Below the pieces are notes generated by a model that worked only from the letters and a program-made list of their open reading frames with translations, searched no databases and was not told the DNA's origin. From Martinezella lusitana (GTDB lineage Bacteria > Pseudomonadota > Alphaproteobacteria > Rhizobiales > Rhizobiaceae), in NCBI RefSeq assembly GCF_900094565.1, contig NZ_FMAF01000004.1, positions 496,001 through 560,000 on the forward strand: a stretch of DNA of 64,000 nt, read 5' to 3'. Shown piece by piece: positions 43,122-52,916 of the stretch. Positions within the stretch are counted from its first letter, which is position 1; the number at the start of each line of letters is the position of its first letter. The translations under genes were made by a program, and so were the position numbers.

Positions 43122-43850
43122 ATGATGATGAACCAACAGCCGAATATTGCCGCCGCAGCCTTTCTGATTGCTGATTCCGCTCGCGCCGTCATGCTCACCG
43201 CATTGCTCGACGGACGCGCGCGGCCGGCTGGTGAGCTCGCCTATTGCGCCGGCGTGACCGCGCAGACGGCCAGCTCGCATCTGAGCAAACTGCTGGCGGG
43301 CGGCATGCTAACGGTCGAAACGGAAGGGCGTCACCGTTACTATCGCCTGGCCGGCTCTCATGTGGCCCTTGTTCTCGAAAACCTCGCCTCCATAGGACCG
43401 AGGGAACCTGTCCGCCGAAGAGCGCTCACGCATGACGCACAAAAACTCCAGTTTGCGCGCTGCTGCTACGACCATCTGGCCGGCCGCGTCGGCGTGGCGG
43501 TCGCCTGCGGGCTGCAAGAGCGAGGCTTTCTCGTTGCGGCATCCGATAAACAATTCGAGGTAACGCAAGCCGGCGCGGAATGGTTTGCATGCGTTGGCCT
43601 CGAGGTCGCGGCGGTCAAGCCGGGCCGACGCGGTCTCGCCCGGCAATGCCTCGACTGGACGGAGCGGCAATACCATCTCGCCGGCCCGCTCGGCGTTCGA
43701 TTCACCGATCTTCTTTGCACCAAGGGGTGGATACGACGCGCAAAGTCGTCCCGCGCCGTCGAGGTCACGCCTATGGGATGGACAGGGCTGAAAAAGCATT
43801 TCGGCATTGAGGAGCAGATATTGAGGGTATCCGGTGATCATACCGTATAG
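43122..43850 (+). CDS. ArsR-like winged-helix regulator
   Basis: This protein of about 242 residues has an N-terminal ArsR helix-turn-helix (ELAYCAGVTAQTASSHLSKL, then the wing VETEGRHRYYRL) and a longer C-terminal domain of unknown function, which exceeds the usual 100-residue ArsR size. Three in-frame ATGs follow AGGAG at 43115; the second or third is better spaced, a difference of one or two residues. No metal-binding CVC motif is seen. Its target is unknown; it is flanked by convergent genes. Confidence 0.82.
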   Translation: MMMNQQPNIAAAAFLIADSARAVMLTALLDGRARPAGELAYCAGVTAQTASSHLSKLLAGGMLTVETEGRHRYYRLAGSHVALVLENLASIGPREPVRRRALTHDAQKLQFARCCYDHLAGRVGVAVACGLQERGFLVAASDKQFEVTQAGAEWFACVGLEVAAVKPGRRGLARQCLDWTERQYHLAGPLGVRFTDLLCTKGWIRRAKSSRAVEVTPMGWTGLKKHFGIEEQILRVSGDHTV

Positions 43851-43897
43851 CGGGCGGAGCCCAGGCTCCGCCCTTGCCGCCCTATATCAACCCGCCG

Positions 43898-46186
43898 CTA
43901 GAGAAGTTTTTCCAGCGTAATGGGCAGGTCGCGGATCCGCTTGCCGGTCGCATGGAACACCGCATTGGCGATGGCAGGCGCGACGCCGACAATGCCGACT
44001 TCGCCCACACCCTTGCCGCCGAGCGCCGAGGCATTGTGGTCAGGTACACCGACCGAGATCACCTGCAGATCCGGTATGTCCGAATTCGTCGGCACGAGGT
44101 AATCGCCCACATTGTTGTTGACGGTTCGCCCGTTGCGCATGTCGACCAATCCTTCCTCGAGGAGTGCCTGACCGATGCCCATGATGATGCCGCCCCGCCA
44201 CTGGCTCTCGACCAGCCGCGGATTGTAGAGCCGGCCGCAATCGAAGGCCGATACCATGCGGGACACCCGCACCGTGCCGAAATCCTCGTCGACCCGCACC
44301 TCGGCAAAATGGGCGCACCAGCTGTGCATGGAATAATCGCCCATCGTCGGTCCCTGCACCTTGGCCATGGTCGTCCAGGCCTGCACCTGCTCCTGGGCGC
44401 TCGCGCCTTCAGGCAAGGTATTGCGACGAACCTCGATCTCCTCGCGCTTGAGCGCGAACATCAGTTCCGCCAGCGTGAGTGAAGGGGCTTCGCCGCGCGG
44501 CGCGGCGATGCGACCTTCGACGAAGTTCAGCGTATTCGCCCCCGTATCGCGGAACGGCGAATTGGCATCGCTGAGCGCAAGGCCGATAAGCTCATCGCGC
44601 GCGGCAACTGCGGCCTTATGGACGGCCCCCATGATCGAGCCGGCCAGCATCGAGCCACCGGCAATTGCCGAACCCGGCAGCCGTGAATCGCCGAGATGGA
44701 CTTCGACCTGATCCACCGGAATGCCGAAGACTTCAGCCGCACTCTGGGCAAGGATCGTATAGGTCCCCTGCCCCATATCGATGGCGCCGCTGATGACCTC
44801 GACCTTGCCGCTGGAAAGAATGCGGATCATCGCCTCGCTCGGTGCCCGAATGACGGGGAAGGTTCCGCAGCCGATACCCCAGCCGATCAGGGTCTTGCCG
44901 TCGCGCATGGACCGTGGCGCATGGCTGCGCCGCGACCAGCCGAAGGCCTCAGCTCCTTTGGTCAATGCCTCGCGCAGCTGCCGAGTCGACCACGGCTTGC
45001 CGGACTGGTAGTCGTGGTCGGCATAGTTCTTCAGCCGGAGTTCAAGCGGGTCCATACCGAGCTTGTAGGCAAGCTCCTCGATCGCGCATTCGATGCCGTA
45101 GGCACTCGGATTCTTGCCCGGCCCGCGCAGGGCGCCTGGCGTCACGCTGTTGACCGGCACGATGCGATGCTGCGAGGAGAAATTCTCGACCTTGTAGAGG
45201 ATCGAGGTTGCCGCCCCCGTCTGCTCCGGCCAGTCCGCGTAGACGGACGTCTCGCTGGCGCCGCGATGAACGATCGCCTGCAGGATACCATCTTCGGTGG
45301 CGCCAAGTGCGATCTGCTGTTTCGTCCCAGCACGGCCGCCATAGCTGGTGAAATTCTGCGGACGCGTGACCGCGAGCTTCACCGGCCGGCCGAGCTTTCT
45401 TGCAGCCGCGACCGCGACAGCGCCATAGGCAAGCGGCTGCCCCTTCGATCCGAAGCCGCCGCCGATGAAGGGCGAGATGATCCGCACATTTTCATAGGGC
45501 ATGTCGAACCATTCGGAATACATGCGCGCCATGCCGTGCGACCATTGGCTCGGCTCCCAGATGGTCAGCTGCTCGCCATCCCATTTCGCCGTCAGGCCGT
45601 GCGGCTCCATCGCGACGTGATATTCGCGCGGCGTGGAATATTCGGCCTCGATCCGGACCGGCGATGCGGCAAGCGCCGCCTTGGCATCGCCCCAGGCGGA
45701 GGAGAGCGCGTCCATGAGCTTGCCCTCGCCGGCATTCGGGTCGTTGAGGTTGGCGACGTATTTGCTTTCCTCGTAGGTGACCCGCACAAGCCCGGCTGCT
45801 TCCGTTGCCTGTTCACGGCTCTCGGCCACGACGGCGGCAATCGACTGGCCATTGAACTGCACCTCACGCGGCAGCGGATAGTATGGTCCTTCCGCGGGCT
45901 TGTTACCGCCCCAGTCTGCCCCGAGCTTGAGACCCAGATCATCCTCCGGCGTCAGCACCAGGAGCACGCCCGGCATCGCAAGCGCATCCGAAATGTCGAC
46001 CTTCAGGACACGACCGGCCGGGATCGTGCTCTGGATGAGAACGGCATAGGCCAGGTTCTCGAACGGGTATTCCAGCGCGTAGGTCGCAGTACCCGTGACC
46101 TTCATGCTGCCTTCGAAACGTGACTGACGGCCGCCGACGGTGCCATCTGAGGCATCGCCGTGTTTGCGAGGTTCCATCATGGTCAT
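43898..46186 (-). CDS. molybdenum cofactor subunit of aldehyde/xanthine-type dehydrogenase (PaoC-like)
   Basis: This 762-residue large subunit binds molybdopterin. The conserved GGGFGSKG, ALRGPG and the catalytic Glu in GGKGVGEVG are visible. It oxidises an aldehyde or heterocycle with water as oxygen source. It overlaps the FAD subunit gene by four bases (ATGA) and is the last gene of the trio. No signal peptide is seen on this subunit; the short Fe-S subunit also lacks one, so a cytoplasmic complex is likely. Confidence 0.92.
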   Translation of the reverse strand: MTMMEPRKHGDASDGTVGGRQSRFEGSMKVTGTATYALEYPFENLAYAVLIQSTIPAGRVLKVDISDALAMPGVLLVLTPEDDLGLKLGADWGGNKPAEGPYYPLPREVQFNGQSIAAVVAESREQATEAAGLVRVTYEESKYVANLNDPNAGEGKLMDALSSAWGDAKAALAASPVRIEAEYSTPREYHVAMEPHGLTAKWDGEQLTIWEPSQWSHGMARMYSEWFDMPYENVRIISPFIGGGFGSKGQPLAYGAVAVAAARKLGRPVKLAVTRPQNFTSYGGRAGTKQQIALGATEDGILQAIVHRGASETSVYADWPEQTGAATSILYKVENFSSQHRIVPVNSVTPGALRGPGKNPSAYGIECAIEELAYKLGMDPLELRLKNYADHDYQSGKPWSTRQLREALTKGAEAFGWSRRSHAPRSMRDGKTLIGWGIGCGTFPVIRAPSEAMIRILSSGKVEVISGAIDMGQGTYTILAQSAAEVFGIPVDQVEVHLGDSRLPGSAIAGGSMLAGSIMGAVHKAAVAARDELIGLALSDANSPFRDTGANTLNFVEGRIAAPRGEAPSLTLAELMFALKREEIEVRRNTLPEGASAQEQVQAWTTMAKVQGPTMGDYSMHSWCAHFAEVRVDEDFGTVRVSRMVSAFDCGRLYNPRLVESQWRGGIIMGIGQALLEEGLVDMRNGRTVNNNVGDYLVPTNSDIPDLQVISVGVPDHNASALGGKGVGEVGIVGVAPAIANAVFHATGKRIRDLPITLEKLL

Positions 46187-47166
46187 GCAAGACCTCCCAT
46201 TTTCAAAATGGCGCGGGTAACGACGCGCGGCGCGAGTTCGATCTTGTAGTGGTTGCCGCCATGCGAGACGGCGCCCTCCATGGCGAGCCGGCTTGCCTTT
46301 TCGACGATATCAGCGTCGAGAGCCTTGCCGATGAGCGCCTGTTCCACGGAGCGCGCGCGCCACGGCTTGGTAGCGACGCCGCCGAGTGCTACGCGGATAT
46401 CGCGGACGGTCTTGCCATCCGCCTCCAGTTCGAGGCCGACGGCAGCGCTCGCGGCGGCGAATTCATAAGACTGGCGATCGCGGACCTTGATGTAGGTCGA
46501 ATTCACGGCGGCAGCGGAGGCCGGAATGCTGATGGCGGTGATCATTTCGCCGCGTTGCAATACGGTCTCCCTATCCGGCGTATTGCCGGGCGCAAGGAAG
46601 AAATCGTCGACGGCCACCTTGCGGCCATCGAGCTCGACAACCGCATCGAAGGCAACCAGAGCGACCGCAAGATCGCCGGGATAGGAAGCGATGCAGGCCT
46701 CGCTCGTGCCGAGCACGGCATGATTGCGCGTGATGCCGCCGATCGCCGCGCACCCGGAACCGGGATTGCGTTTGTTGCAGGCCGGAAAGGCGCCGGGATC
46801 ACGGAAATAGGAACAGCGGGTCCGCTGCAAAAGGTTGCCGCCGATCGTCGCCATGTTGCGGAGCTGGGCGGAGGCGGCAAGCGAAAGCGATTGCGAAACC
46901 GCCGGGAATGCTGCCTGAATATCCCCGTGGTCGGCCACTTCGCTCATTCTGGCGAGCGCGCCGATCCTGGCACCGGCCGTATCGACGGTGATGCCGCTCA
47001 TGCCGGAAAGATGGGTGATATCGATGACCGTTTCAGGCTCGCTCACACCGCATTTTGCAAGATCGAGCAACGTCGTCCCGCCGGCCAGAAACATGGCACC
47101 CGACTGCTGCGCGGCACTGCCGGCCTGGCTGGCGGATGCGGCGCGAATATAGGAGAAATCCCGCAT
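46183..47166 (-). CDS. FAD subunit of molybdenum dehydrogenase (PaoB-like)
   Basis: In this 327-residue protein, the FAD motif AGGTTLLDLAKCG and ATIGGNLLQRTRCSYFRD are typical of the middle subunit, and C-x7-C elements around RCSYFRD and ACNKRNPGSGCAAIGG could hold an extra [4Fe-4S] cluster as in PaoB. The ATG at 47166 overlaps the previous stop by one base; the longer frame to 47337 is a shadow of the Fe-S gene. Confidence 0.9.
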   Translation of the reverse strand: MRDFSYIRAASASQAGSAAQQSGAMFLAGGTTLLDLAKCGVSEPETVIDITHLSGMSGITVDTAGARIGALARMSEVADHGDIQAAFPAVSQSLSLAASAQLRNMATIGGNLLQRTRCSYFRDPGAFPACNKRNPGSGCAAIGGITRNHAVLGTSEACIASYPGDLAVALVAFDAVVELDGRKVAVDDFFLAPGNTPDRETVLQRGEMITAISIPASAAAVNSTYIKVRDRQSYEFAAASAAVGLELEADGKTVRDIRVALGGVATKPWRARSVEQALIGKALDADIVEKASRLAMEGAVSHGGNHYKIELAPRVVTRAILKMGGLA

Positions 47167-47642
47167 TACGCTGCCTCCGCCGCTGCTTGGCGCACCGCCG
47201 CGACGATGCTGTTGTAGGCCCCGCACCGACAGAGATTGCCGGACATGTATTCGCGGATTTCGGCGTCGGAACCCGCATGACCCTCGCGGATGCAGGCAAC
47301 TGCCGACATGATCTGGCCCGGCGTGCAGTAGCCGCACTGGAAGGCATCATGCTCGATGAATGCCGCCTGCATCGGGTGCAGATCGCCGGCTTCACCGGCC
47401 AGACCCTCGATCGTGGTGATCTGGCGCCCCTCCACCTGTGCGGCGAGCGTCAGACAGGAGAGAACACGCCTGCCATCGACATGGCAGGTGCAGGCCCCGC
47501 ACTGGCCCTGGTCGCAGCCCTTCTTGGTGCCCGTCAGCGTCAGATGCTCACGCAGCGCGTCGAGCAGTGTGACGCGCGGCTCGACGTCGAGCTCGTGTCG
47601 CTGCCCGTTAATATCGAGCGCAATATGAATGGATCGTGTCAT
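47166..47642 (-). CDS. [2Fe-2S] subunit of molybdenum dehydrogenase (PaoA-like)
   Basis: This 158-residue protein has plant-type cluster cysteines C43, C48, C51, C63 and second-cluster cysteines C103, C106, C138, C140. It passes electrons from the molybdenum site to FAD. It is the first gene of the three-gene operon, divergent from a TetR repressor gene, with two palindromes between them. Confidence 0.93.
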   Translation of the reverse strand: MTRSIHIALDINGQRHELDVEPRVTLLDALREHLTLTGTKKGCDQGQCGACTCHVDGRRVLSCLTLAAQVEGRQITTIEGLAGEAGDLHPMQAAFIEHDAFQCGYCTPGQIMSAVACIREGHAGSDAEIREYMSGNLCRCGAYNSIVAAVRQAAAEAA

Positions 47643-47781
47643 GATAAGCTCCTGCCATCGTCACGAGAATGAGACGTTCGAAATCTAGACGAGTCCGGTC
47701 GGCCAGCTACTCCATCATTTTCATGGAAAACGACGCCGATGCATTTCGGCATGACATCTGGCACTCATCTAGATTAAGAAG

Positions 47782-47815
47782 TGGAAGGCGCTCCAGATAA
47801 ACGGAGGCGCCTCCG
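47782..47815. promoter_or_regulatory. paired palindromes, TetR operator of dehydrogenase operon
   Basis: CGGAGGCGCCTCCG (47802-47815) is a perfect 14-base palindrome. TGGAAGGCGCTCCA (47782-47795), its imperfect copy, lies with its centre 20 bases away. They occupy the divergent region between the molybdenum dehydrogenase operon and the TetR gene. Confidence 0.65.
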
Positions 47816-47900
47816 ATTAAACTAGCGGCTTGTTTGTTTTCGTCAAGCCCTGATGCGATGGGAGCTTCACCTGGCCTTGGCCGAGCAGAGGACAATATCG

Positions 47901-48464
47901 TTGGCGCCGACCAAGCTGCGTGCGGATGCTCGCCGCAACCGCGACAGGTTGATAGAAGTCGCCGCCGACGCCTTCGCGCAAAAAGGAGCGGAAGCCTCGC
48001 TGGAATATATAGCCCGGCAGGCCGGCGTCGGCATCGGCACGCTTTATCGGCATTTCCCGACGCGGGAACATCTGGTTGAGGTCGTCTATCGACGCGAACT
48101 CGAAGGCCTTGCTGCTGCGGCCATCGAGCTTTCCCAAAAATATGCGCCGGACGCGGCACTGGAAGAATGGATGCGGCGGTTCGTGAACTATATCGCCACG
48201 AAGCGGGGGATGTCGAACAGCCTGCGCATCCTGATGACGTCGAATTCGTCATTGTTCGCGGACAGCTCCGGCCTGCTGCGCGGCGCTTTGGGCAGCCTTC
48301 TGGAGAAGGCAGCCGAACAGGGCCTGATCCGGAAGGACATGGAAACCATGGATGTGCTGCACGCACTCTCCAGCATCTATTCCATCCCCGATGCAGCCGA
48401 TTGGCGCGATCGCTCCCACCGGCTGATCGGATTGTTGATGGACGGATTGCGCTGCCACAAATAG
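47901..48464 (+). CDS. TetR-family repressor
   Basis: This 187-residue protein has the TetR helix-turn-helix IARQAGVGIGTLYRHFPTRE. An ATG at 47853 is in frame, but it lacks a ribosome binding site, while TTG 47901 is preceded by AGAGGA at eight bases and gives the normal N-terminus, so TTG is preferred. Divergent from the molybdenum dehydrogenase genes, it should control them through the operator at 47782-47815. Confidence 0.87.
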   Translation: MAPTKLRADARRNRDRLIEVAADAFAQKGAEASLEYIARQAGVGIGTLYRHFPTREHLVEVVYRRELEGLAAAAIELSQKYAPDAALEEWMRRFVNYIATKRGMSNSLRILMTSNSSLFADSSGLLRGALGSLLEKAAEQGLIRKDMETMDVLHALSSIYSIPDAADWRDRSHRLIGLLMDGLRCHK

Positions 48465-48510
48465 GCAGCCGGCCACATCAAGCGGCCGGCCGCGGTCCGC
48501 CCATTGAACG

Positions 48511-49845
<1,335 letters not shown>

Positions 49846-49888
49846 CGTCGCCTCCATTGCGCTGACATTGACATCAGCGATTTCCCTG

Positions 49889-49969
49889 TTTCGAACAAGC
49901 CCTTTTCTTTATGACTACAACGCATTGATTTTATTGGAGCGGATAGTAAAGTTTGCGATATTTCGAACA
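49889..49969. promoter_or_regulatory. repeated TTTCGAACA sites, likely XRE-cupin operator
   Basis: TTTCGAACA occurs twice in the divergent region, at 49889-49897 and 49961-49969; the first is part of TGTTTCGAACA, a near-palindrome. One lies near each start codon. They are candidate binding sites for the adjacent helix-turn-helix regulator. Confidence 0.45.
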
Positions 49970-49986
49970 TCTGAAAAGGTGAAACT

Positions 49987-50535
49987 ATGTCCGTCGACAT
50001 CGGCAACCGCCTTCGCCATCTGCGTCTCGCACGCAATCTTTCCCAGCGCGAGCTCGCCAAGCGCGCCGGCGTGACCAATTCGACCATTTCGCTTATCGAG
50101 TCCAACTCGGCCAACCCTTCGGTCGGCGCCCTCAAGCGCATCCTGGATGGCATCCCGATCGGCCTTGCCGAGTTCTTTGCCTTCGAGCCGGATAGGCCGA
50201 AGCAGGCTTTCTATGCCGCCGAGGAACTGGTCGAGATCGGCAAAGGCCCGATCTCCTATCGCCAGATCGGCGAAAACCTGTTCGGACGTAGTCTCCAAAT
50301 CCTGAAAGAATGCTACCAGCCGGGAGCTGACACCGGCAAAGTGCCGCTGATCCATGACGGAGAAGAAGGCGGCATCGTGCTATCAGGCCGCCTGGAGGTG
50401 ACCGTCGATGACGAGCGGCGCGTTCTTGGACCGGGCGACGCCTATTATTTCGAAAGCCGCCGGCCGCATCGCTTCCGCTGCGTCGGCCCGGTTCCCTGCG
50501 ACGTCATCAGCGCGTGCACGCCCCCAAGCTTCTGA
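49987..50535 (+). CDS. XRE-family regulator with cupin domain (PuuR-like)
   Basis: In this 182-residue protein, residues 1-65 are a lambda-Cro type helix-turn-helix (LSQRELAKRAGVTNSTISLI, then ESN) and residues about 105-180 a cupin (GIVLSGRLEVTV, GPGDAYYFESRRPHRF). PuuR and relatives of this layout control putrescine or taurine catabolism. Divergent from the omega-aminotransferase gene, it most likely regulates that gene in response to an amine. Confidence 0.88.
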   Translation: MSVDIGNRLRHLRLARNLSQRELAKRAGVTNSTISLIESNSANPSVGALKRILDGIPIGLAEFFAFEPDRPKQAFYAAEELVEIGKGPISYRQIGENLFGRSLQILKECYQPGADTGKVPLIHDGEEGGIVLSGRLEVTVDDERRVLGPGDAYYFESRRPHRFRCVGPVPCDVISACTPPSF

Positions 50536-50615
50536 TCGCTATTATCAGGACCAATTTGTCCAACTCGCAGCTCATGCTACGCTCCGCTGATGCCACCTTC
50601 GCGGAGAACTTCCAA

Positions 50616-51245
50616 ATGGTTATGCTGCGTGAACCGATCCTGCATCCAGTTCCGATCGAGGAGCTGCGGCCTACCCAGATCACCGTCGGCATGCGCGAGG
50701 TGAAAGCCAAGCGAAAGGCTTGGCGCGCGAAAGCAGAGGCTGAAGATGAAAAGGCCGGAGAGTTCCTGGGAAACCACATGGTGCCGGCAATCCGTGGGCC
50801 ACGCGGGCGATATTATGTCATTGACCATCATCACCTGTCGCTTGCGCTTCATGAGGAGGGCGTGAGGGACATTCTGGTCACGACGGTGGCCGATCTCTCA
50901 CGGCTTGATCAGGATTCCTTCTGGTTCGTGATGGATTGCCATGACTGGATGCATCCGTTCGACGAAGACGGCAAACGACGCGGCTACGAAGCCATCCCGA
51001 AAAGCATCAAGGATCTGGTCGATGACCCTTATCGTTCGCTGGCGGGCGAACTGCGCCGGCATGGCGGCTACGCCAAGGACACGACCCCTTTCAGCGAATT
51101 TCTCTGGGCGGATTTCCTGCGCCGCCGCCTGAAGCGGAAGGACGTCGACCGAGATTTCGACGCCGCACTGGAAAGGTCGCTCGCGCTCGCCAAAGGCAGG
51201 GAGGCGGATTACCTGCCGGGCTGGTGTGGATCGATTGCCGAATGA
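50616..51245 (+). CDS. ParB-like nuclease family protein (ParBc_2)
   Basis: This 209-residue protein starts with the ParB/sulfiredoxin-type strand LHPVPIEELRPTQITVGMRE and has YYVIDHHHLSLAL, the position of the family's conserved Arg/His box. The C-terminal half is specific to this small family. GCGGAG is nine bases before ATG 50616, preferred over the frame start GTG 50514, which overlaps the XRE gene. It lacks a ParA partner and a parS site, so a partition role is unlikely. Function unknown. Confidence 0.75.
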   Translation: MVMLREPILHPVPIEELRPTQITVGMREVKAKRKAWRAKAEAEDEKAGEFLGNHMVPAIRGPRGRYYVIDHHHLSLALHEEGVRDILVTTVADLSRLDQDSFWFVMDCHDWMHPFDEDGKRRGYEAIPKSIKDLVDDPYRSLAGELRRHGGYAKDTTPFSEFLWADFLRRRLKRKDVDRDFDAALERSLALAKGREADYLPGWCGSIAE

Positions 51246-51318
51246 CTGAAGCTGAAATCAAGGCGTAACGCTGGCCAGTTTGAGACTGCGTCAAGCTTCG
51301 TGTGGACCTGCCCCGCGC

Positions 51319-52359
51319 CTATCTGGAGCGTCGCAGCTTTGTCGCATCGCGAAACGAAATGAGGCGCTGGTTCTGTTCATCCCAGAGAACCAGTTTTACG
51401 CAGCGCAGGCTCTCCATCATGGTGATCCGGCCTATATCACCCAGTTCCGGATGGTCTTTGAGCACTTCGGGAAGCCTGTAGTAGGGTATCCTGCTCGACA
51501 GATGATGAATGTGATGAATGCCGATGTTGCCGGTGATCCAGCGCAGGATCAGCGGCAGATCATAGTACGACGCGCCATGAAGCGCCGCGTGTTGAAACCG
51601 CCATTCAGGCTCTTTCGACCAATGGGTTTCTTCGAACTGATGCTGCACATAGAAGAGCCATATGCCGGCGGCTCCCGCCAGCAGGACGATCGGCAGATGC
51701 ACCAAGAGGAAGGGCAGGATGCCGATTGCCCAGATGAGCAAAGCGGAGGCGATTGCAATGGCCAGGTTTGTCGCCATGGTGGATACCCAGGGCAAAAGGC
51801 CGGATCGCATCATGCCGAAAGGCAACCGTTGCTTGAACAGGAACAGCCATGCCGGGCCTATGCCGAACATGATCGCCGGGTGCCTGTAAAGTCGGTAGGC
51901 AAGCCGCCCGCGCCATGACCGGCTACTGTATTCCTCAACGGTCAGCGTGGTTATGTCGCCGACGCCGCGTTCGTCGAGGTTCCCCGCCGAGGCATGATGC
52001 TCCGCATGCGCCCTGCGCCAATAGTCATAGGGTGTAAACGTCAGGACGCCGATAGCGCGGCCGGTCCAGTCATCGATGCGCCGGCGCGCAAAGAAAGAAC
52101 CGTGGCCACAATCATGCTGGATCATGAACAGACGCAGAAGAAACGCAGACGCGGGAATGATGAGGATAAGGCCCAACCAGAAGCCAAAGTAAACGGCTGC
52201 CCATGTCCCGGCCCACAACAGCGCAAATGGGATGGCCGTCACCGCGAGTTCGATAAGGCTGCGTCTGGCACGTGGCTGGCGATACCGGGCGAGGATTTTG
52301 AGCCATGCCTTTTCGTCGAAAAGAGGCGCAGATGGGTCGTGGTCGATGGCCTCACTCAA
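51319..52359 (-). CDS. fatty acid desaturase
   Basis: This 346-residue membrane di-iron desaturase has the three histidine boxes HDCGH, HAEHH and HHIHH, among four to six hydrophobic segments. The open frame extends to 52551, but GGGAG is eight bases before a TTG at 52359, and that TTG overlaps the stop of a 38-residue membrane peptide (TTGA), which argues for a coupled start. It introduces a double bond into acyl chains, or acts on a related lipid. Confidence 0.85.
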   Translation of the reverse strand: MSEAIDHDPSAPLFDEKAWLKILARYRQPRARRSLIELAVTAIPFALLWAGTWAAVYFGFWLGLILIIPASAFLLRLFMIQHDCGHGSFFARRRIDDWTGRAIGVLTFTPYDYWRRAHAEHHASAGNLDERGVGDITTLTVEEYSSRSWRGRLAYRLYRHPAIMFGIGPAWLFLFKQRLPFGMMRSGLLPWVSTMATNLAIAIASALLIWAIGILPFLLVHLPIVLLAGAAGIWLFYVQHQFEETHWSKEPEWRFQHAALHGASYYDLPLILRWITGNIGIHHIHHLSSRIPYYRLPEVLKDHPELGDIGRITMMESLRCVKLVLWDEQNQRLISFRDATKLRRSR

Positions 52360-52472
52360 AAGACAACTCCCTGAGCCGCAATGAATGCCAACAAGGCAAG
52401 AGCTATCACAGCAGCTGAACCGATTGGGAGCAGCAAATAATCGAAGCGATAGATCGCCTGAAGAACATTCAT
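52356..52472 (-). CDS. 38-residue membrane peptide coupled to desaturase
   Basis: The ORF encodes MNVLQAIYRFDYLLLPIGSA followed by AVIALALLAFIAAQGVVF, a single transmembrane helix. AGGAG lies 11 bases before the ATG. Its stop overlaps the TTG start of the desaturase gene by four bases. I do not know a family for it. A role as a translation-coupling leader or a small desaturase partner is possible. Confidence 0.6.
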   Translation of the reverse strand: MNVLQAIYRFDYLLLPIGSAAVIALALLAFIAAQGVVF

Positions 52473-52567
52473 CGTTGTCGTGTCTCCTGAGTTTCTCGAC
52501 CACGTCCTCGCATGGCCATTCACGTGGTGCCTGGCTGCCGGCACCTGACAATAATTCCCGATCGAGC

Positions 52568-52711
52568 TCAGCTCTTGCCTTTACCGCTCGGCGGATTGTT
52601 CTTTGTCGCGACCTTGATCTGACTTGCGAACGTACTCTCTACCTTTGCGGCAGGCTTTTCCTGTTTCGGTTTGCGAACCTCGCGGTTGCCTCTCACTTGT
52701 CCCTTGGCCAT
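52568..52711 (-). CDS. small basic protein (47 residues)
   Basis: From ATG 52711 the frame reads MAKGQVRGNREVRKPKQEKP and ends NNPPSGKGKS. It is rich in Lys and Arg and free of hydrophobic stretches. Proteins with an MAKGQ(V/M)RGNRE start are common, uncharacterised small proteins in rhizobia. It lies in the same direction as the desaturase unit, 95 bases before it. Function unknown. Confidence 0.65.
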   Translation of the reverse strand: MAKGQVRGNREVRKPKQEKPAAKVESTFASQIKVATKNNPPSGKGKS

Positions 52712-52882
52712 CGATGCGATCCTTCTTGAGGTTGATATCAGCTAGTGGAACGGCAGCCGCTCGAATGTGATGTCCTCGAACGACTACCCCAGAGTATTTG
52801 GAGGCCCGCATTGCGAGCAACCACATAATGCCTGTTCGCTCAACGGAGTGATATTACCACTCAAAATGGCGAAAATACCGCC

Positions 52883-52897
52883 CGGCCAAACTGGCCG
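52883..52897 (-). terminator. terminator after groEL
   Basis: Read on the minus strand, CGGCCA-GTT-TGGCCG is a six-pair stem 20 bases after the groEL stop, followed by GGCGGTATTTTCG. The T-run is short, but position and symmetry fit a terminator. The rest of 52712-52916 shows no gene. Confidence 0.55.
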
Positions 52898-52916
52898 AGC
52901 GCTTCAGGCACTGCTC

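Noticed and set aside
52581..52826. 81-codon minus-strand frame
   Set aside because: The overlapping frame 52568-52711 gives a typical small rhizobial protein with an MAKGQVRGNRE start, so this one is a shadow.
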